Source: an uncultured Lachnospiraceae bacterium (GTDB lineage: Bacteria > Bacillota > Clostridia > Lachnospirales > Lachnospiraceae). From it: a stretch of DNA of 64,000 nt. Location of the stretch: assembly GCA_910588125.1 (NCBI GenBank), contig CAJUPI010000009.1, positions 13,292-77,291 of the forward strand, read 5' to 3'. Positions 46,465 through 56,394 of the stretch are shown one piece after another. How positions within the stretch are numbered: position 1 is the first letter of the stretch; each line of letters starts with the position of its first letter. The position numbers were made by a program, and so were the translations under genes. The notes below the pieces were generated by a model. It ran no database searches and had not been told where the DNA came from. It saw only the letters and a list, made by a program, of their open reading frames with translations.

Positions 46465-49400
46465 TCAATCATAGCTCGGCTCCTTCTTTCTCCTCCGCCC
46501 GCTCATCAAAAGATAATATCCCGGCAACATCAGAAGCGCCAAAACCGTTGATGCTATCAGGCCGCCTACATCCACCAGCGCCAATCCCTGCATACTCTCG
46601 CCACTATCACCGTAAGCCATCGCCATAGGGATCATCGCCACAATCGTGGTCAGCGTGGTCATCAATATCGGACGTAAACGAGTAGCTCCTGCCTCAATCA
46701 GCGCCGTGTGCAAATCCATCTCCTGCCGGTATTGGTTCACGGTATCCACATAGAGGATGCCATTATTTACCACCGTCCCCGACAGCATCAGAAATCCCAG
46801 CAGAGAAGCCATACTGATAGGCACATCTGTCAAATAAAGAAGGCCGAAGGAACCAATCAATGCAAATGGAATGGTCGTCATGACCATGATAGAAAATTTA
46901 GGTGACTCAAACTGAGCCGCCATAACCACAAATACCAAAAATACTGCCGTGCCGATCGCGCCGAACAGATTGCCAAATTCCCGTGCCATGGCTTCATCCA
47001 TGCTGTTGACCGCACGGGAAAGCGTCGGGCTCATATGCTTTGCCACCACTTCATCATAAAACCGGTCTTCCAGCTCATCAATCAGGTGGGGATCATCCGT
47101 CTGCAAATCACCGGTGATCGTCACCCGGTATTGCCGATCTGACCGGATAATCGTGGCCGGGCTATCCTTAAAACCAATATCAGCCACATCGGTCAACGCC
47201 ACGGAAGCTCCCGCATTGTTGGTCAGCACGATGCCGTTTAATTTATCGATCGTGTCATATTCATCATCCGGATATTCCACCCTGACGCTGATATCATCTC
47301 CATTTACCTCCAGGGTCGTGGCCTCTACTCCGCCCAGCATATTGCTTACGCTGCCCGCAATCTGCATCGGAGTTATATTTTCTGCATTCGCCTTCACCGC
47401 ATCAATATCCAGCCTGACAACCGGCGCCGCATTCTCCAGCGTGCTATGTACCTTCGTCACTTCACTGTATCCCAAAAGTTCATTGACAATCTGGTCTGAG
47501 ACCTCCTTCAGCTCATCATACTGTGTGCTCTGCAGAATGTATTCCACTCCGCTTGCAGAAGACATCATGCTCATGGAAGAAGATGCCGTCACTGATATGT
47601 TAGCACCTGCAATCTGATTCAGCAAGGGTTTCCATTCTTTTACAACCTGATCGGTCTCCCGCTTCCTCTCATCCAGCAGATAAGCTGTCAGGGTAGCTCC
47701 GCCGCCGCCCATGCTCATACCGCTGCCGCCGGAGGTCAGCATATAAGACTCCAAATCCGGATCTTTTGATATAACCGCCTCGACCTGCCGCAAAATCTTA
47801 TCTGTCTCTTCCACCTTAAGCCCCGGCCGGGTATCAATGCTGACACTTATGGTGCCGGTGTCATCTGCCACCATCAGCTCCATCCGCAGCTGAGTCGCCA
47901 TCCAGATAGAAATTCCCAGCATGACAACGGAGAGCACCACCACCGTAATCTTTTTCGGCAAAATCACCCGCATCATTCCCCGGTATCCGTCCTGCATCTT
48001 TGCCAGCAGCCATCCTGTCGGCGAACTGTCCTTCTCCTGCGGACGAAAAACGCAATAACACAAAGGTACAATCGTCATAGCACTGATCAGCGACGCCACC
48101 AAACAGAAAATGATCGTAAAGCCCAGCGGCTTAAACATCTGTCCTGTCATTCCCTCCAAAAGCGCCAACGGCAAAAACACCACACATGTCGTGGCCGTAC
48201 CGCCGATAATGGACTGCAGTACAATGCCGCTGCCCTCAAGCGCCGCCTCACGATATCCGACAATCCCTCTGCCCTTAGTGGAGCGGAAACAGCTCTCCAG
48301 CACCACGATAGAGTTATCCACCATCATACCCACGCCCAGCACCAGGCTGCTCAAGGTGATGACATTCAAGGTAAAGCCCATGGCCTGCATCAGGATCAAT
48401 GCCGCCAAAATTGAGATCGGAATAGACGTACCTACAATCAATGATGCCCGGATTTCCCCGAAGAACAGGAAAATAATCACCATGGACACCAGCACTGCCA
48501 TCGCCATGGTCTGCATCACACTCTTTAAGGAAGACTGAATCGAATCACTGGTATCATTCACCACTACGATTTCCAGATTCTCATCCTTCGCCTGCAAAGC
48601 TTCGATAACCTTATTGACCTCCTTCGACACCTCCATAGCCGTGGCGCTCTGCTGCTTCTTCACGCCGATGGAAATCGTGTCCCGCCCGTCATAGCGCGCC
48701 ACACCGCTGGCATCTTTCAGGGCATTGCGGACATTGGCCACATCCTCCAGATAGATCACGTTGCCATTGCCAAGGGAAATCGGAATCTTCTTTAACAGTT
48801 CCATGGTGTCGTACTCGATTCCGGCGCTGACGGACAACTGCTGCCCGCCGACCGCCGTATCCCCGGCCGGATAAGTAAAATTCGCACTGCCAATAGCCTG
48901 AGAAAGAGAATTCATATTCAAATGGTACTGCTGCAGCTTCTCCGGAATCAGTTCTATTTTAATATACTCCTCCCGGCCACCGCTGACGTCCACATCCGTC
49001 ACCGTGGTGATCTTCTCCAGCTCCGGAACTACCTTATTATCTACATAATTATAAAGATTCGGCTCCGTCTTGTGGTTCACTGACAAATATACGGATGCCA
49101 TGTCGTCTAAATTCAGCTCTACCACTACCGGCGATTCACAGTCATCCGGAAGCGATGCTTCCAACACATCCATTTTCTTCTTCAAATCATCATAAGCATC
49201 ATCAATGTCCTTGCCATAGTCATATTGGATGATTACCATGGACATGTTCTCCATGGACATGGACTGAATCGTGTCCACGCCGCTTAAGGAACCTATATTA
49301 TCTTCAATCTCTGTCGTCACCAGATCATTGACATCTTCCGGACTTGCCCCCGGATATATCGTGGCAATGATCAGCATCGGCATATCCATGGTCGGCATAA

Positions 49401-49506
49401 GCTCCATCTTCGCTGACAAGACGGACTGTAAACCAAACACAATCAGGCACAGTACCACCAGCACTGTGGTAACCGGCCGTTTGAGGACTGATTTTGTTAA
49501 TCCCAT
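46465..49506 (-). CDS. RND-family efflux pump, permease subunit
   Basis: Proton-driven exporter of 1,013 aa in the HAE/SwrC-like branch: MGLTKSVLKRPVTTVLVVLCLIVFG at the start, 12 predicted helices in two halves, each followed by a large external loop, and TM4 motif GVGMMVDNSIVVLESCFR carrying one acidic residue of the proton relay. An extra Ser/Met/Gly-rich patch (GGSGMSMGGGGATL, SSSMSMMSSASG) lies in the second loop. GGAGG before ATG 49506. Its operon neighbours (adaptor and TolC-like proteins) make a tripartite-type machine in a monoderm. Confidence 0.93.
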   Translation of the reverse strand: MGLTKSVLKRPVTTVLVVLCLIVFGLQSVLSAKMELMPTMDMPMLIIATIYPGASPEDVNDLVTTEIEDNIGSLSGVDTIQSMSMENMSMVIIQYDYGKDIDDAYDDLKKKMDVLEASLPDDCESPVVVELNLDDMASVYLSVNHKTEPNLYNYVDNKVVPELEKITTVTDVDVSGGREEYIKIELIPEKLQQYHLNMNSLSQAIGSANFTYPAGDTAVGGQQLSVSAGIEYDTMELLKKIPISLGNGNVIYLEDVANVRNALKDASGVARYDGRDTISIGVKKQQSATAMEVSKEVNKVIEALQAKDENLEIVVVNDTSDSIQSSLKSVMQTMAMAVLVSMVIIFLFFGEIRASLIVGTSIPISILAALILMQAMGFTLNVITLSSLVLGVGMMVDNSIVVLESCFRSTKGRGIVGYREAALEGSGIVLQSIIGGTATTCVVFLPLALLEGMTGQMFKPLGFTIIFCLVASLISAMTIVPLCYCVFRPQEKDSSPTGWLLAKMQDGYRGMMRVILPKKITVVVLSVVMLGISIWMATQLRMELMVADDTGTISVSIDTRPGLKVEETDKILRQVEAVISKDPDLESYMLTSGGSGMSMGGGGATLTAYLLDERKRETDQVVKEWKPLLNQIAGANISVTASSSMSMMSSASGVEYILQSTQYDELKEVSDQIVNELLGYSEVTKVHSTLENAAPVVRLDIDAVKANAENITPMQIAGSVSNMLGGVEATTLEVNGDDISVRVEYPDDEYDTIDKLNGIVLTNNAGASVALTDVADIGFKDSPATIIRSDRQYRVTITGDLQTDDPHLIDELEDRFYDEVVAKHMSPTLSRAVNSMDEAMAREFGNLFGAIGTAVFLVFVVMAAQFESPKFSIMVMTTIPFALIGSFGLLYLTDVPISMASLLGFLMLSGTVVNNGILYVDTVNQYRQEMDLHTALIEAGATRLRPILMTTLTTIVAMIPMAMAYGDSGESMQGLALVDVGGLIASTVLALLMLPGYYLLMSGRRRKKEPSYD

Positions 49507-49519
49507 AGCTGCATTCCTC

Positions 49520-50674
49520 CTACTCTGCCTGTGTGCTCTCTGTCTGTACGTTACCTGCCGGCGCGTTTTCCTTTGGTGTATCCTCTGCCGACGCGTTTTC
49601 TCCCGGTATATTTTCTGCCTGTGCCTCTCCTGGCAGCTGGGCCTTAGCCCCTTCCGCCAATTCCGAACTCCAGGTGGTGATCACCAAATCATCGCTTTGA
49701 ATGCCAGACAGGATCTCCGCCCGCTCAGAATCGTAGATCCCCACCTCCACCGGAATATGGTGCACAGTTCCATTATCATAGGTATATACATAGGCATCCC
49801 CGCCGGAATAATAGACGGCATCTACCGGAATACTCATAGCCTGATCTGCCCGGTCAGACACCACAAACAGGCTGACTGCCGATCCGGTAGGTAACGCATC
49901 TCCGTTCTCCACGGAAGCCTTGACCTTAAAAAGCCCGGTATCCGCGTCAATCATGCTGCTGATTTCCGTCACGCTTCCCTGATATTCCTTGCCGTTCTTT
50001 TCAATCGTCACCCGGTCGCCCACCTGCATTTGATCCACCACCTTCTCGGTTACCGAAAAGGTGATCGCCTTGCTTCCTTCACCGGAAATCACGCAGATCA
50101 GGGACTGTTGGGCCACATTGTCATGGACCTCCACATCGCATTGCTCCACCATCCCGCCTATCGATGCGGTAATATTGCTGAATTCCATCTGATAATCATA
50201 ATTCAGCTTGGCCTGTTCGTACTGGATCCTGGCGCTCTTGGCTTGCATCTCCGCCTGTTCATAAACTGCAGAAGCAATATCCCCCGCTGCAAACAAAGCC
50301 TGCTGCCTCCGGAAATTGGTCTCTGCATTGTCCATGGCCGTCTTTGCCGCCTCCATACTGAGACGCGCCGCATCCACCTGCTTGGTATCAATCTTGCAGA
50401 TCGCCTGTCCCTCGGCAACCACGTCCCCGGCCTTTACATACACATCCGTGATCTCTCCCGCCGCCTTCGGATAAATATATACCACATCCGACGGCTCCAC
50501 AGTACCCACCAGATTCCGGTACAGCACGATGTCCCCCGGCTGCGGCCGCTCTGCCTCAACCACCGGCACCGGCGCCTCTTCCAACACCGCCTTCGGCTTC
50601 ATCGCCCGCGGTACAATGATAGCGGCGCCCACCGCCACCACGACAACTCCTGCAATAATTACTCCCTTATTCAT
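49520..50674 (-). CDS. RND membrane-fusion (adaptor) protein
   Basis: 384 aa: an N-terminal membrane anchor (GVIIAGVVVVAVGAAIIV), a biotinyl-lipoyl-like half-motif (VVYIYPKAAGEITDVYVKAGDVV), a coiled-coil hairpin (DAARLSMEAAKTAMDNAETNFRRQQ .. AKSARIQYEQAKLNYDYQ), the second lipoyl half (ITASIGGMVEQCDVEVHDNV), beta-barrel and proximal domains, and a low-complexity tail rich in Ala, Glu and Asn at about 350-384. Stop is 13 bp before the pump ATG. Confidence 0.93.
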   Translation of the reverse strand: MNKGVIIAGVVVVAVGAAIIVPRAMKPKAVLEEAPVPVVEAERPQPGDIVLYRNLVGTVEPSDVVYIYPKAAGEITDVYVKAGDVVAEGQAICKIDTKQVDAARLSMEAAKTAMDNAETNFRRQQALFAAGDIASAVYEQAEMQAKSARIQYEQAKLNYDYQMEFSNITASIGGMVEQCDVEVHDNVAQQSLICVISGEGSKAITFSVTEKVVDQMQVGDRVTIEKNGKEYQGSVTEISSMIDADTGLFKVKASVENGDALPTGSAVSLFVVSDRADQAMSIPVDAVYYSGGDAYVYTYDNGTVHHIPVEVGIYDSERAEILSGIQSDDLVITTWSSELAEGAKAQLPGEAQAENIPGENASAEDTPKENAPAGNVQTESTQAE

Positions 50675-50728
50675 TGCTGTCTCCTCTTGCCTTTTTGTTC
50701 TTCTGACTAGATGAAATGATCTTTTTGA

Positions 50729-51364
50729 TTATGGTTTGTCTGTCTTATACACCCCGTATTTCAGGATATCCAGGGACTTTAAGAACATTTCCCGGATATT
50801 CTCCAGTTGATCCGGATACTCATAATACTGTTTGAGGGCGACTGCCAGCGACGACATCGCCAGGACTACCAGCGGAAAAAGCTCCTCCATGGTCTCAAAC
50901 CGCAAACGGCTTTTATCCATATTTTCATACATCCACCTGGCCGGGCTGCCTGGCATATCTATACAATCCGGGCTCGGCCACTGCTCGACTCCCACCAGCT
51001 CATGATTCTCCTTGTTGGAAAAAATATTCCGCGCGACCGTCACCATATCCGGATTCCGGCGAAGCTCGCCCACAAAATATTCAAACATCATCTCAACCAT
51101 TGCAAAATAGTCACCGCCGTTATGATCCAGCTCCTTCTTACAGATATCCTTCATCTGCTCAAACGTATCCTTCAAAAGAAACTCCACCACATCCTGCTTA
51201 TCCACGAAATAAGTATAAAAGCTTCCTCTGGAAATGTCCGCATTCCGGATAATCTGATTAATGGAAGCCTTGTCAAAGGGAACCCTTGCAAATTCCTTTA
51301 ATGCCGCCTCCCGTATCGCCTGCCTTTTGGCCTCTGGCAACCGGTTAAACCGTTCCGTAGGCAT
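50729..51364 (-). CDS. TetR-family regulator of the RND operon
   Basis: 211 aa with the N-terminal TetR helix-turn-helix at about 25-60 (VPFDKASINQIIRNADISRGSFYTYFVDKQDVVEF) and a ligand-binding helical C-domain. First gene of the efflux operon, 54 bp before the adaptor. Three TGACA/TGTCA palindromes sit on its promoter, so autorepression and induction by pump substrates are likely. ATG 51364 with GGAGAGGAGGAAG upstream. Confidence 0.92.
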   Translation of the reverse strand: MPTERFNRLPEAKRQAIREAALKEFARVPFDKASINQIIRNADISRGSFYTYFVDKQDVVEFLLKDTFEQMKDICKKELDHNGGDYFAMVEMMFEYFVGELRRNPDMVTVARNIFSNKENHELVGVEQWPSPDCIDMPGSPARWMYENMDKSRLRFETMEELFPLVVLAMSSLAVALKQYYEYPDQLENIREMFLKSLDILKYGVYKTDKP

Positions 51365-51429
51365 ACTCTTCCTCCTCTCCCCTTTTCAGATATCGCCACA
51401 TGCCTCTGACCTCTGCCGCATTTTCATCA

Positions 51430-51499
51430 AATGTGACAGGGTGTCATTCTTTGGTGACAATATGTCACTCATTATAATGACACCCTGTCACATTGTCAA
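51430..51499 (-). promoter_or_regulatory. Consensus promoter with three TGACA-TGTCA operators for the RND operon
   Basis: Minus strand: TTGACA (51494-51499), exactly 17 bp, TATAAT (51471-51476). Operators: TGACACCCTGTCA at 51478-51490 (plus-strand text), lying in the promoter spacer; GTGACAATATGTCAC at 51453-51467; and TGACAGGGTGTCA at 51434-51446. The outer two are themselves parts of a perfect 19-bp inverted repeat (51430-51448 and 51476-51494). Binding by the TetR protein would block RNA polymerase directly. Confidence 0.85.
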
Positions 51500-51673
51500 T
51501 AGAGATTAGAAAAAGTTTATAATTTTTAACAGAATCTGCACAATTTGGAAAAGCCCTTTTGCATCGCCCCCAAAATATGCTATACTAACCACGCAAGTCC
51601 TTTGGCGTATTTACCACTTGATAAATATCTGCTTCCCGGATCCTGCAAAATACAAATGAATGAGGAAATTTCC

Positions 51674-52579
51674 ATGGGATACTTATACCTTTTATGCGTC
51701 GCCCTGATGTTCAGCTTCGGAGGCACCTGCGTCAAACTGATCAGCCCCCATTTCGGCCCTGCCTACATCACCTTTTTCCGCTTTGCCGTCGGCGTATGCT
51801 TTCTCTTGCTGCTCAAGGCCGCCAAGCAGCAGCGCTTTCAAAAAGATTTTCTTTCTTCGGCGCGCCTGTTGGCAGGCTGGATTCTCTTCGGGGCTATCGC
51901 CAAATGGGTAGCCTATCTGACTGAGAATTATGCGCTCTCACACGGCCCGTCTTACGGTAATATTGTGACCCAGCCCGCTCAGACGGTCTTTCTGACCATG
52001 TCCAGTGTCCTTCTGTTTAAGGAAAAGCTGCCGCCGAGAAAGCTTTTCTGCATTCTGTTATGCATGATGGGGGTGTTGTGCATTTCCTGGAATGGCCGCT
52101 CCTTGGAAGTCTTCTTCCAGGAAAATATCCTGTTGACCGGACTCTTCATCCTCTCCGGTTTCTGCGCCGGCTGCCACGTGCTGTCCCAAAAGATGATCGC
52201 CGATCGGATGGACATCATTGACAGCAACCTGTCCATTTTTGCCGTGTCGGCCATCCTCGCCTTTATCCCGTTAATTCCGGGCATGGCAGGCGGAGATTTA
52301 GCCGGTATTCGCCCCGGTTTTAGCTGCATTGCCGGAATCCTGATGTTCGGCTTTATCACAGGTATCGGATTCTACCTCAATGCCCGCGCTATTCTGCTCG
52401 TTCCTTTTTATATGGTTCCGATCATCCAGAGCACCATGGCTATTTTTGCTATCCTGTGGGGTGTGTTGTTCTTCCACGAAACAATCAGCGCCTATATCGT
52501 CGGAGGAACCGTAATGTTTATCACCGGGCTGATTGGTTTGCAGCTGAAAGGAAGCACAATACAAAAACCACGGCCCTAA
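51674..52579 (+). CDS. EamA/DMT-family transporter
   Basis: A 301-aa carrier with ten apparent helices in two EamA halves (GGTCVKLISPHFGPAYITFFRF near the start; PIIQSTMAIFAILWGVLFFHETISAYIVGG near the end). ATG 51674 with GAGGAA upstream gives the standard length; an in-frame start at 51545 adds 43 residues without a ribosome site. Substrate unknown. Divergent from the tetR gene, so its promoter may overlap the operator region; its stop overlaps the convergent ABC gene stop. Confidence 0.88.
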   Translation: MGYLYLLCVALMFSFGGTCVKLISPHFGPAYITFFRFAVGVCFLLLLKAAKQQRFQKDFLSSARLLAGWILFGAIAKWVAYLTENYALSHGPSYGNIVTQPAQTVFLTMSSVLLFKEKLPPRKLFCILLCMMGVLCISWNGRSLEVFFQENILLTGLFILSGFCAGCHVLSQKMIADRMDIIDSNLSIFAVSAILAFIPLIPGMAGGDLAGIRPGFSCIAGILMFGFITGIGFYLNARAILLVPFYMVPIIQSTMAIFAILWGVLFFHETISAYIVGGTVMFITGLIGLQLKGSTIQKPRP

Positions 52580-54378
52580 GCCCTCTGTGCCTCATACATC
52601 TGATAATAGATTCCCTTTTTTTCCATCAATTCCTGGTGGCTCCCCTGCTCTGCCACCCTTCCTTGATCCACTACCAATATCCGGTCAGCATTGCGGATCG
52701 TGGACAAGCGGTGGGCGATGATAAAGCAGGTCTTTCCCTCCATCAGGCGCCCCATGGCCTGCTGAATCTGCACCTCGGTCCGTGTATCAACATTGGAGGT
52801 GGCTTCATCCAGGATCACCATCCGGCAGTCCTTAAGCATGGCACGGGCAATGGTCAGAAGCTGCTTCTGCCCCTTTGAAATGTTTGTCCCGTCCTCCTTA
52901 AGCACCGTGTCATAGCCGTCGGGAAGCTGTGTGATAAAGGTATGAATACGGGCCGCCTTGGCCGCGGCAATCACCTCTTCCCTGCCCACGCCCTCTCTTC
53001 CGTAAGCCAGGTTCTCATAGATCGTGCCAGTAAACAGCCAGGTATCCTGCAGCACCATGGCATAAGCTTCCCGCAGCCTGGTACGGGAAATCTCCCGAAC
53101 ATCTCTTCCATCTACCAGGATTGCCCCCGACCAGGGATCATAAAAACGCATCAGCAGATTGATAAAAGTTGTTTTGCCCGCCCCCGTTGGCCCCGCAATG
53201 GCAATCGTCTCCCCCGGAGATACCTCCAGAGAAAAATCTTCCAGGATTGTCTTACCCGGCTCATAGCCAAAGCTAACATGCGACAGCTCCACCTTCCCCT
53301 GGATTTCCCTCTGGTTTCCCGGATGTTCTGCTTTCCCCTCGTCTCTTTCCGGCAGTTCATCCAGCAGCGCGAACACCCGCTCTGCTGCTGCCACAGCTGA
53401 CTGTAAATCACTGACAATGTTGGCCAGCTCATTGATCGGGCCGGAAAATTTGCGGGAATACAACACAAATGAAGAAATCTGCCCCACCCGCATCCGCCCG
53501 GCCAGATACAAAAAAGCGCCAAACACACTGATCAGGGACAAGGACAGATTATTAATAAAATTGACCATCGGACCCACCGTGCTCCCATAATATTCTGCTT
53601 TGTAATACGCTTCCACCGCTTCCCGATCTTTCTTGGCAAATCCCTCAATAGCCATCTCCTCCCCACAATATGCCTTGATCGTCCTCTGCCCGCTCACCTT
53701 CTCCTCCACAAATCCGTTCAGACGCCCCAGAGACGCCGAACGCGCCCGGTATAATGGCCGGGTCTTTCCGGTGATAAAACGGGTAATGGCGGCTGAGAGC
53801 GGTACGGTAAAGCAAAACACCAGCACAAGATACGGCGAGATTACAACCATCATTGCCAGCGCGCCGCTCACCGTAATCACCGTAGTCAGCATCTGAATTA
53901 AATCGCTGGACAATGACTCGTTGACCACATCGATATCGTAGGTAATCCGGCTGAGCACATCCCCGGTCTGATGCCGGTCAAAATATCCCACCGGCAAAGA
54001 CAAAAGCCGGTTAAACACATCCTCTCTCATTTTGCGGATCACCTTCCGGCTAACCGTTACCATCAATACCGTAAGTCCATAGGACATAAGCGCTGATATC
54101 ACATAGAATACCACCATCCATCCGGCATAGTAAAACACCCGTGCAAAATCCACCTGGCCTTTCCCAGGCTCTATGGCATCCACAGCATATCCGGACAGCA
54201 AAGGCCCGACAAGCGCCAGGGAATTGCTCGCGACAGTCATAAAAAGCGCCAATGCCAGCAATCCTTTATAATGTAAAAGATATCCGGCCAGCCGCCCCAG
54301 CGTCCCTCGTTTTTCCTTCATGTAGCTAAGTGTTGAACCCTGGATCTCCACCCCGTCTGTCCTGCCACGATTTGCCAT
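52576..54378 (-). CDS. ABC exporter half-transporter, subunit with canonical catalytic Glu
   Basis: 600 aa: six-helix exporter domain followed by an ATPase domain. Walker A GPTGAGKTTF, Walker B with catalytic Glu (MVILDEATSNVD), but a degenerate signature ISKGQKQ in place of LSGGQ. With the subunit encoded six bp upstream it forms a heterodimeric multidrug-type exporter with one standard and one degenerate ATP site, as in TM287/288 and BmrCD. ATG 54378. Confidence 0.93.
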   Translation of the reverse strand: MANRGRTDGVEIQGSTLSYMKEKRGTLGRLAGYLLHYKGLLALALFMTVASNSLALVGPLLSGYAVDAIEPGKGQVDFARVFYYAGWMVVFYVISALMSYGLTVLMVTVSRKVIRKMREDVFNRLLSLPVGYFDRHQTGDVLSRITYDIDVVNESLSSDLIQMLTTVITVSGALAMMVVISPYLVLVFCFTVPLSAAITRFITGKTRPLYRARSASLGRLNGFVEEKVSGQRTIKAYCGEEMAIEGFAKKDREAVEAYYKAEYYGSTVGPMVNFINNLSLSLISVFGAFLYLAGRMRVGQISSFVLYSRKFSGPINELANIVSDLQSAVAAAERVFALLDELPERDEGKAEHPGNQREIQGKVELSHVSFGYEPGKTILEDFSLEVSPGETIAIAGPTGAGKTTFINLLMRFYDPWSGAILVDGRDVREISRTRLREAYAMVLQDTWLFTGTIYENLAYGREGVGREEVIAAAKAARIHTFITQLPDGYDTVLKEDGTNISKGQKQLLTIARAMLKDCRMVILDEATSNVDTRTEVQIQQAMGRLMEGKTCFIIAHRLSTIRNADRILVVDQGRVAEQGSHQELMEKKGIYYQMYEAQRA

Positions 54379-54384
54379 TCTGTT

Positions 54385-56148
54385 TCACCTCCCCTGTCCT
54401 GTTTGAGAGCGTGCGATTTCCTGATAAATGGTGCAGCCCGCCATCAGCTCCTGATGCGTCCCATAGCCCGCAATCCGCCCTTCCTCCAGTACCAATATAT
54501 GATCCGCTCCCATAACCGAGCTAATCCTCTGCGCGATGATGATACAAGTAGTAGCCGCAAAATGCTCTTTCATCTCCCGGCGCAGCGCCGCATCCGTCCG
54601 ATAATCCAGGGCGCTGGAGGAATCATCCAGCACCAATATCTCCGGACAAGCCGCCAATGCCCGTGCAATCAGGAGACGCTGCTTCTGCCCGCCGCTTAAG
54701 TTGGCTCCGCGGATCTCCAGCATCTCGCCTGTCCCGCCCTTATCCTCCACAAAATCCTTTGCTCTGGCATGGCTTACCGCCTTGTCGGCAGCTTCCATTG
54801 CCAGCCCCCGTCCCATATCGATATTGTCATAGATACTGCCGGCAAACAGCACATCATTTTGAAAGACTGCCCCAAAACGGCTGCGCAGCCTGTGCAAATC
54901 CATAGCCCGGATATCCTGGCCGTCGATCAACACGCTCCCTTTATCCACATCATAAAAGCGCATCATAAGATTCGCCACCGTTGATTTCCCGGATCCCGTT
55001 GAGCCGATGATCCCCAGTGTCTCCCCCCGCTTTAAAGAGAAGCTAATATCCGTTAGATTATCCGCTACCTTATTATAAGAAAATGACACATGATCAAAGC
55101 TGATGTGAGGAGATTTTTTGCCTGGCAATTCTGGTTCCCTTGCCCTGTCTTTTTCCTGCAGCTTCTGTTCTTCTGCCTCTTTGTCCGCCATCCATCCCCT
55201 CTCATCCCCGGCTTCAAGTACCTCGGCAATCCGGCCTGCCGAGGCCGCCGCCTTAGAAACCACCACAAACATCCGGGAAATAGAAAGCAGCGCATTGAGT
55301 ATTATCGTGAAATATGTCATAAATGCCAGGATTTTCCCCACCTCAGACAACCCTGCATTTACCCTCACAGCGCCTACCGCAATCACGGCCACCAATCCCA
55401 GATTCAACAAAATGTTCATGGCCGGATTCGTGATAGCCGCTGTCATGGCCGCCTTTCTCTCCCGCTCCACTACCTCCCGGTTGATCTGCCCGAAACGGCG
55501 TCGTTCATACCCCTCCCGCGACAAAGCCTTAATCACCCGGATTCCGGCGATATTTTCCCGCACCAGCCGGACAAACCCGTCCAAGCTCTCCTGAAGATGC
55601 CCGTACAGAGGAATGCTTCTTTGGGAAACCGCCACTACCACCGCCGCCAAAAGCGGCAACGTTGCCAGCAACACTCCGGCAAGAGCAGCATCCAGCATCA
55701 GCGTCATGGCAATTCCCCCGACTAGCAGAATTGGTGCACGCACCCCCAACCGCTGAATCCGCCCCAGCATCTGATGGACGTTATAGGTATCTGTGGTCAA
55801 CCGGGAAAGCAGCGAAGGCCGTGTTATTTTGTCGGCCAGTGAATCCGGCAGGTACATCACCTTGGCAAACAAATCCTCCCGAATCACATAGATCGCATCT
55901 CCTGCCACCCGCGAAGCCATCCGGTTTGCCAGCACATTAAAAAGCACGGCCAGCGCCGAGCATCCCAGCATAAAGATCCCCCACAAAAGGATCTCCTTCC
56001 TGCCATTGGCCGGAATCACGGTATCTATCATATAAGCCAGCGCCCACGGCAAAAACAGATCCATCAGTGTTCCGGCAAACTTTATCACAAATCCGCCTGC
56101 CATCCGCAGATAAAACGGTTTTAAATAATGGAAAAATATCTTTTTCAT
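54385..56148 (-). CDS. ABC exporter half-transporter, subunit with Asp at the catalytic position
   Basis: 587 aa: N-terminal exporter domain with six helices, then an ATPase with Walker A GSTGSGKSTV, canonical signature LSGGQKQR, and Walker B LVLDDSSSALD, where the catalytic Glu is Asp. A Glu/Lys-rich linker (DKEAEEQKLQEKDRARE) joins the two. The complementary degeneracy in the partner supports obligate heterodimerisation. An inverted repeat lies upstream of the start (ATG 56148). Substrate unknown. Confidence 0.93.
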   Translation of the reverse strand: MKKIFFHYLKPFYLRMAGGFVIKFAGTLMDLFLPWALAYMIDTVIPANGRKEILLWGIFMLGCSALAVLFNVLANRMASRVAGDAIYVIREDLFAKVMYLPDSLADKITRPSLLSRLTTDTYNVHQMLGRIQRLGVRAPILLVGGIAMTLMLDAALAGVLLATLPLLAAVVVAVSQRSIPLYGHLQESLDGFVRLVRENIAGIRVIKALSREGYERRRFGQINREVVERERKAAMTAAITNPAMNILLNLGLVAVIAVGAVRVNAGLSEVGKILAFMTYFTIILNALLSISRMFVVVSKAAASAGRIAEVLEAGDERGWMADKEAEEQKLQEKDRAREPELPGKKSPHISFDHVSFSYNKVADNLTDISFSLKRGETLGIIGSTGSGKSTVANLMMRFYDVDKGSVLIDGQDIRAMDLHRLRSRFGAVFQNDVLFAGSIYDNIDMGRGLAMEAADKAVSHARAKDFVEDKGGTGEMLEIRGANLSGGQKQRLLIARALAACPEILVLDDSSSALDYRTDAALRREMKEHFAATTCIIIAQRISSVMGADHILVLEEGRIAGYGTHQELMAGCTIYQEIARSQTGQGR

Positions 56149-56260
56149 GGCGTCTCCGTTCCTGAATATCTCTCTTAAGCCCGCTCCGGCAACATGCTGT
56201 TATCCGGTTAAAACCATATTATAAAAGATTTTATATAAGAATGGAATCCCCTTGGCAGGA

Positions 56261-56296
56261 AATAATTTGGCAAAATCATTTTACTGCCAAATTATT
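56261..56296. promoter_or_regulatory. 12-bp inverted repeat between divergent ABC exporter and MBL genes
   Basis: AATAATTTGGCA (56261-56272) and TGCCAAATTATT (56285-56296) with a 12-bp gap. The right arm abuts the -35 region of the MBL promoter (TTTACT, then extended -10 TGCTATAAT at 56316-56324), so it may be an operator or an intrinsic DNA structure. Confidence 0.5.
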
Positions 56297-56394
56297 TTAC
56301 TTTCCGCTAAAAAGCTGCTATAATGGTGCCAGATAAAACCACAGCAAAATTCAACCCTTTTCATTTCATTATAAGAAAGCCAGGTAAACATACT

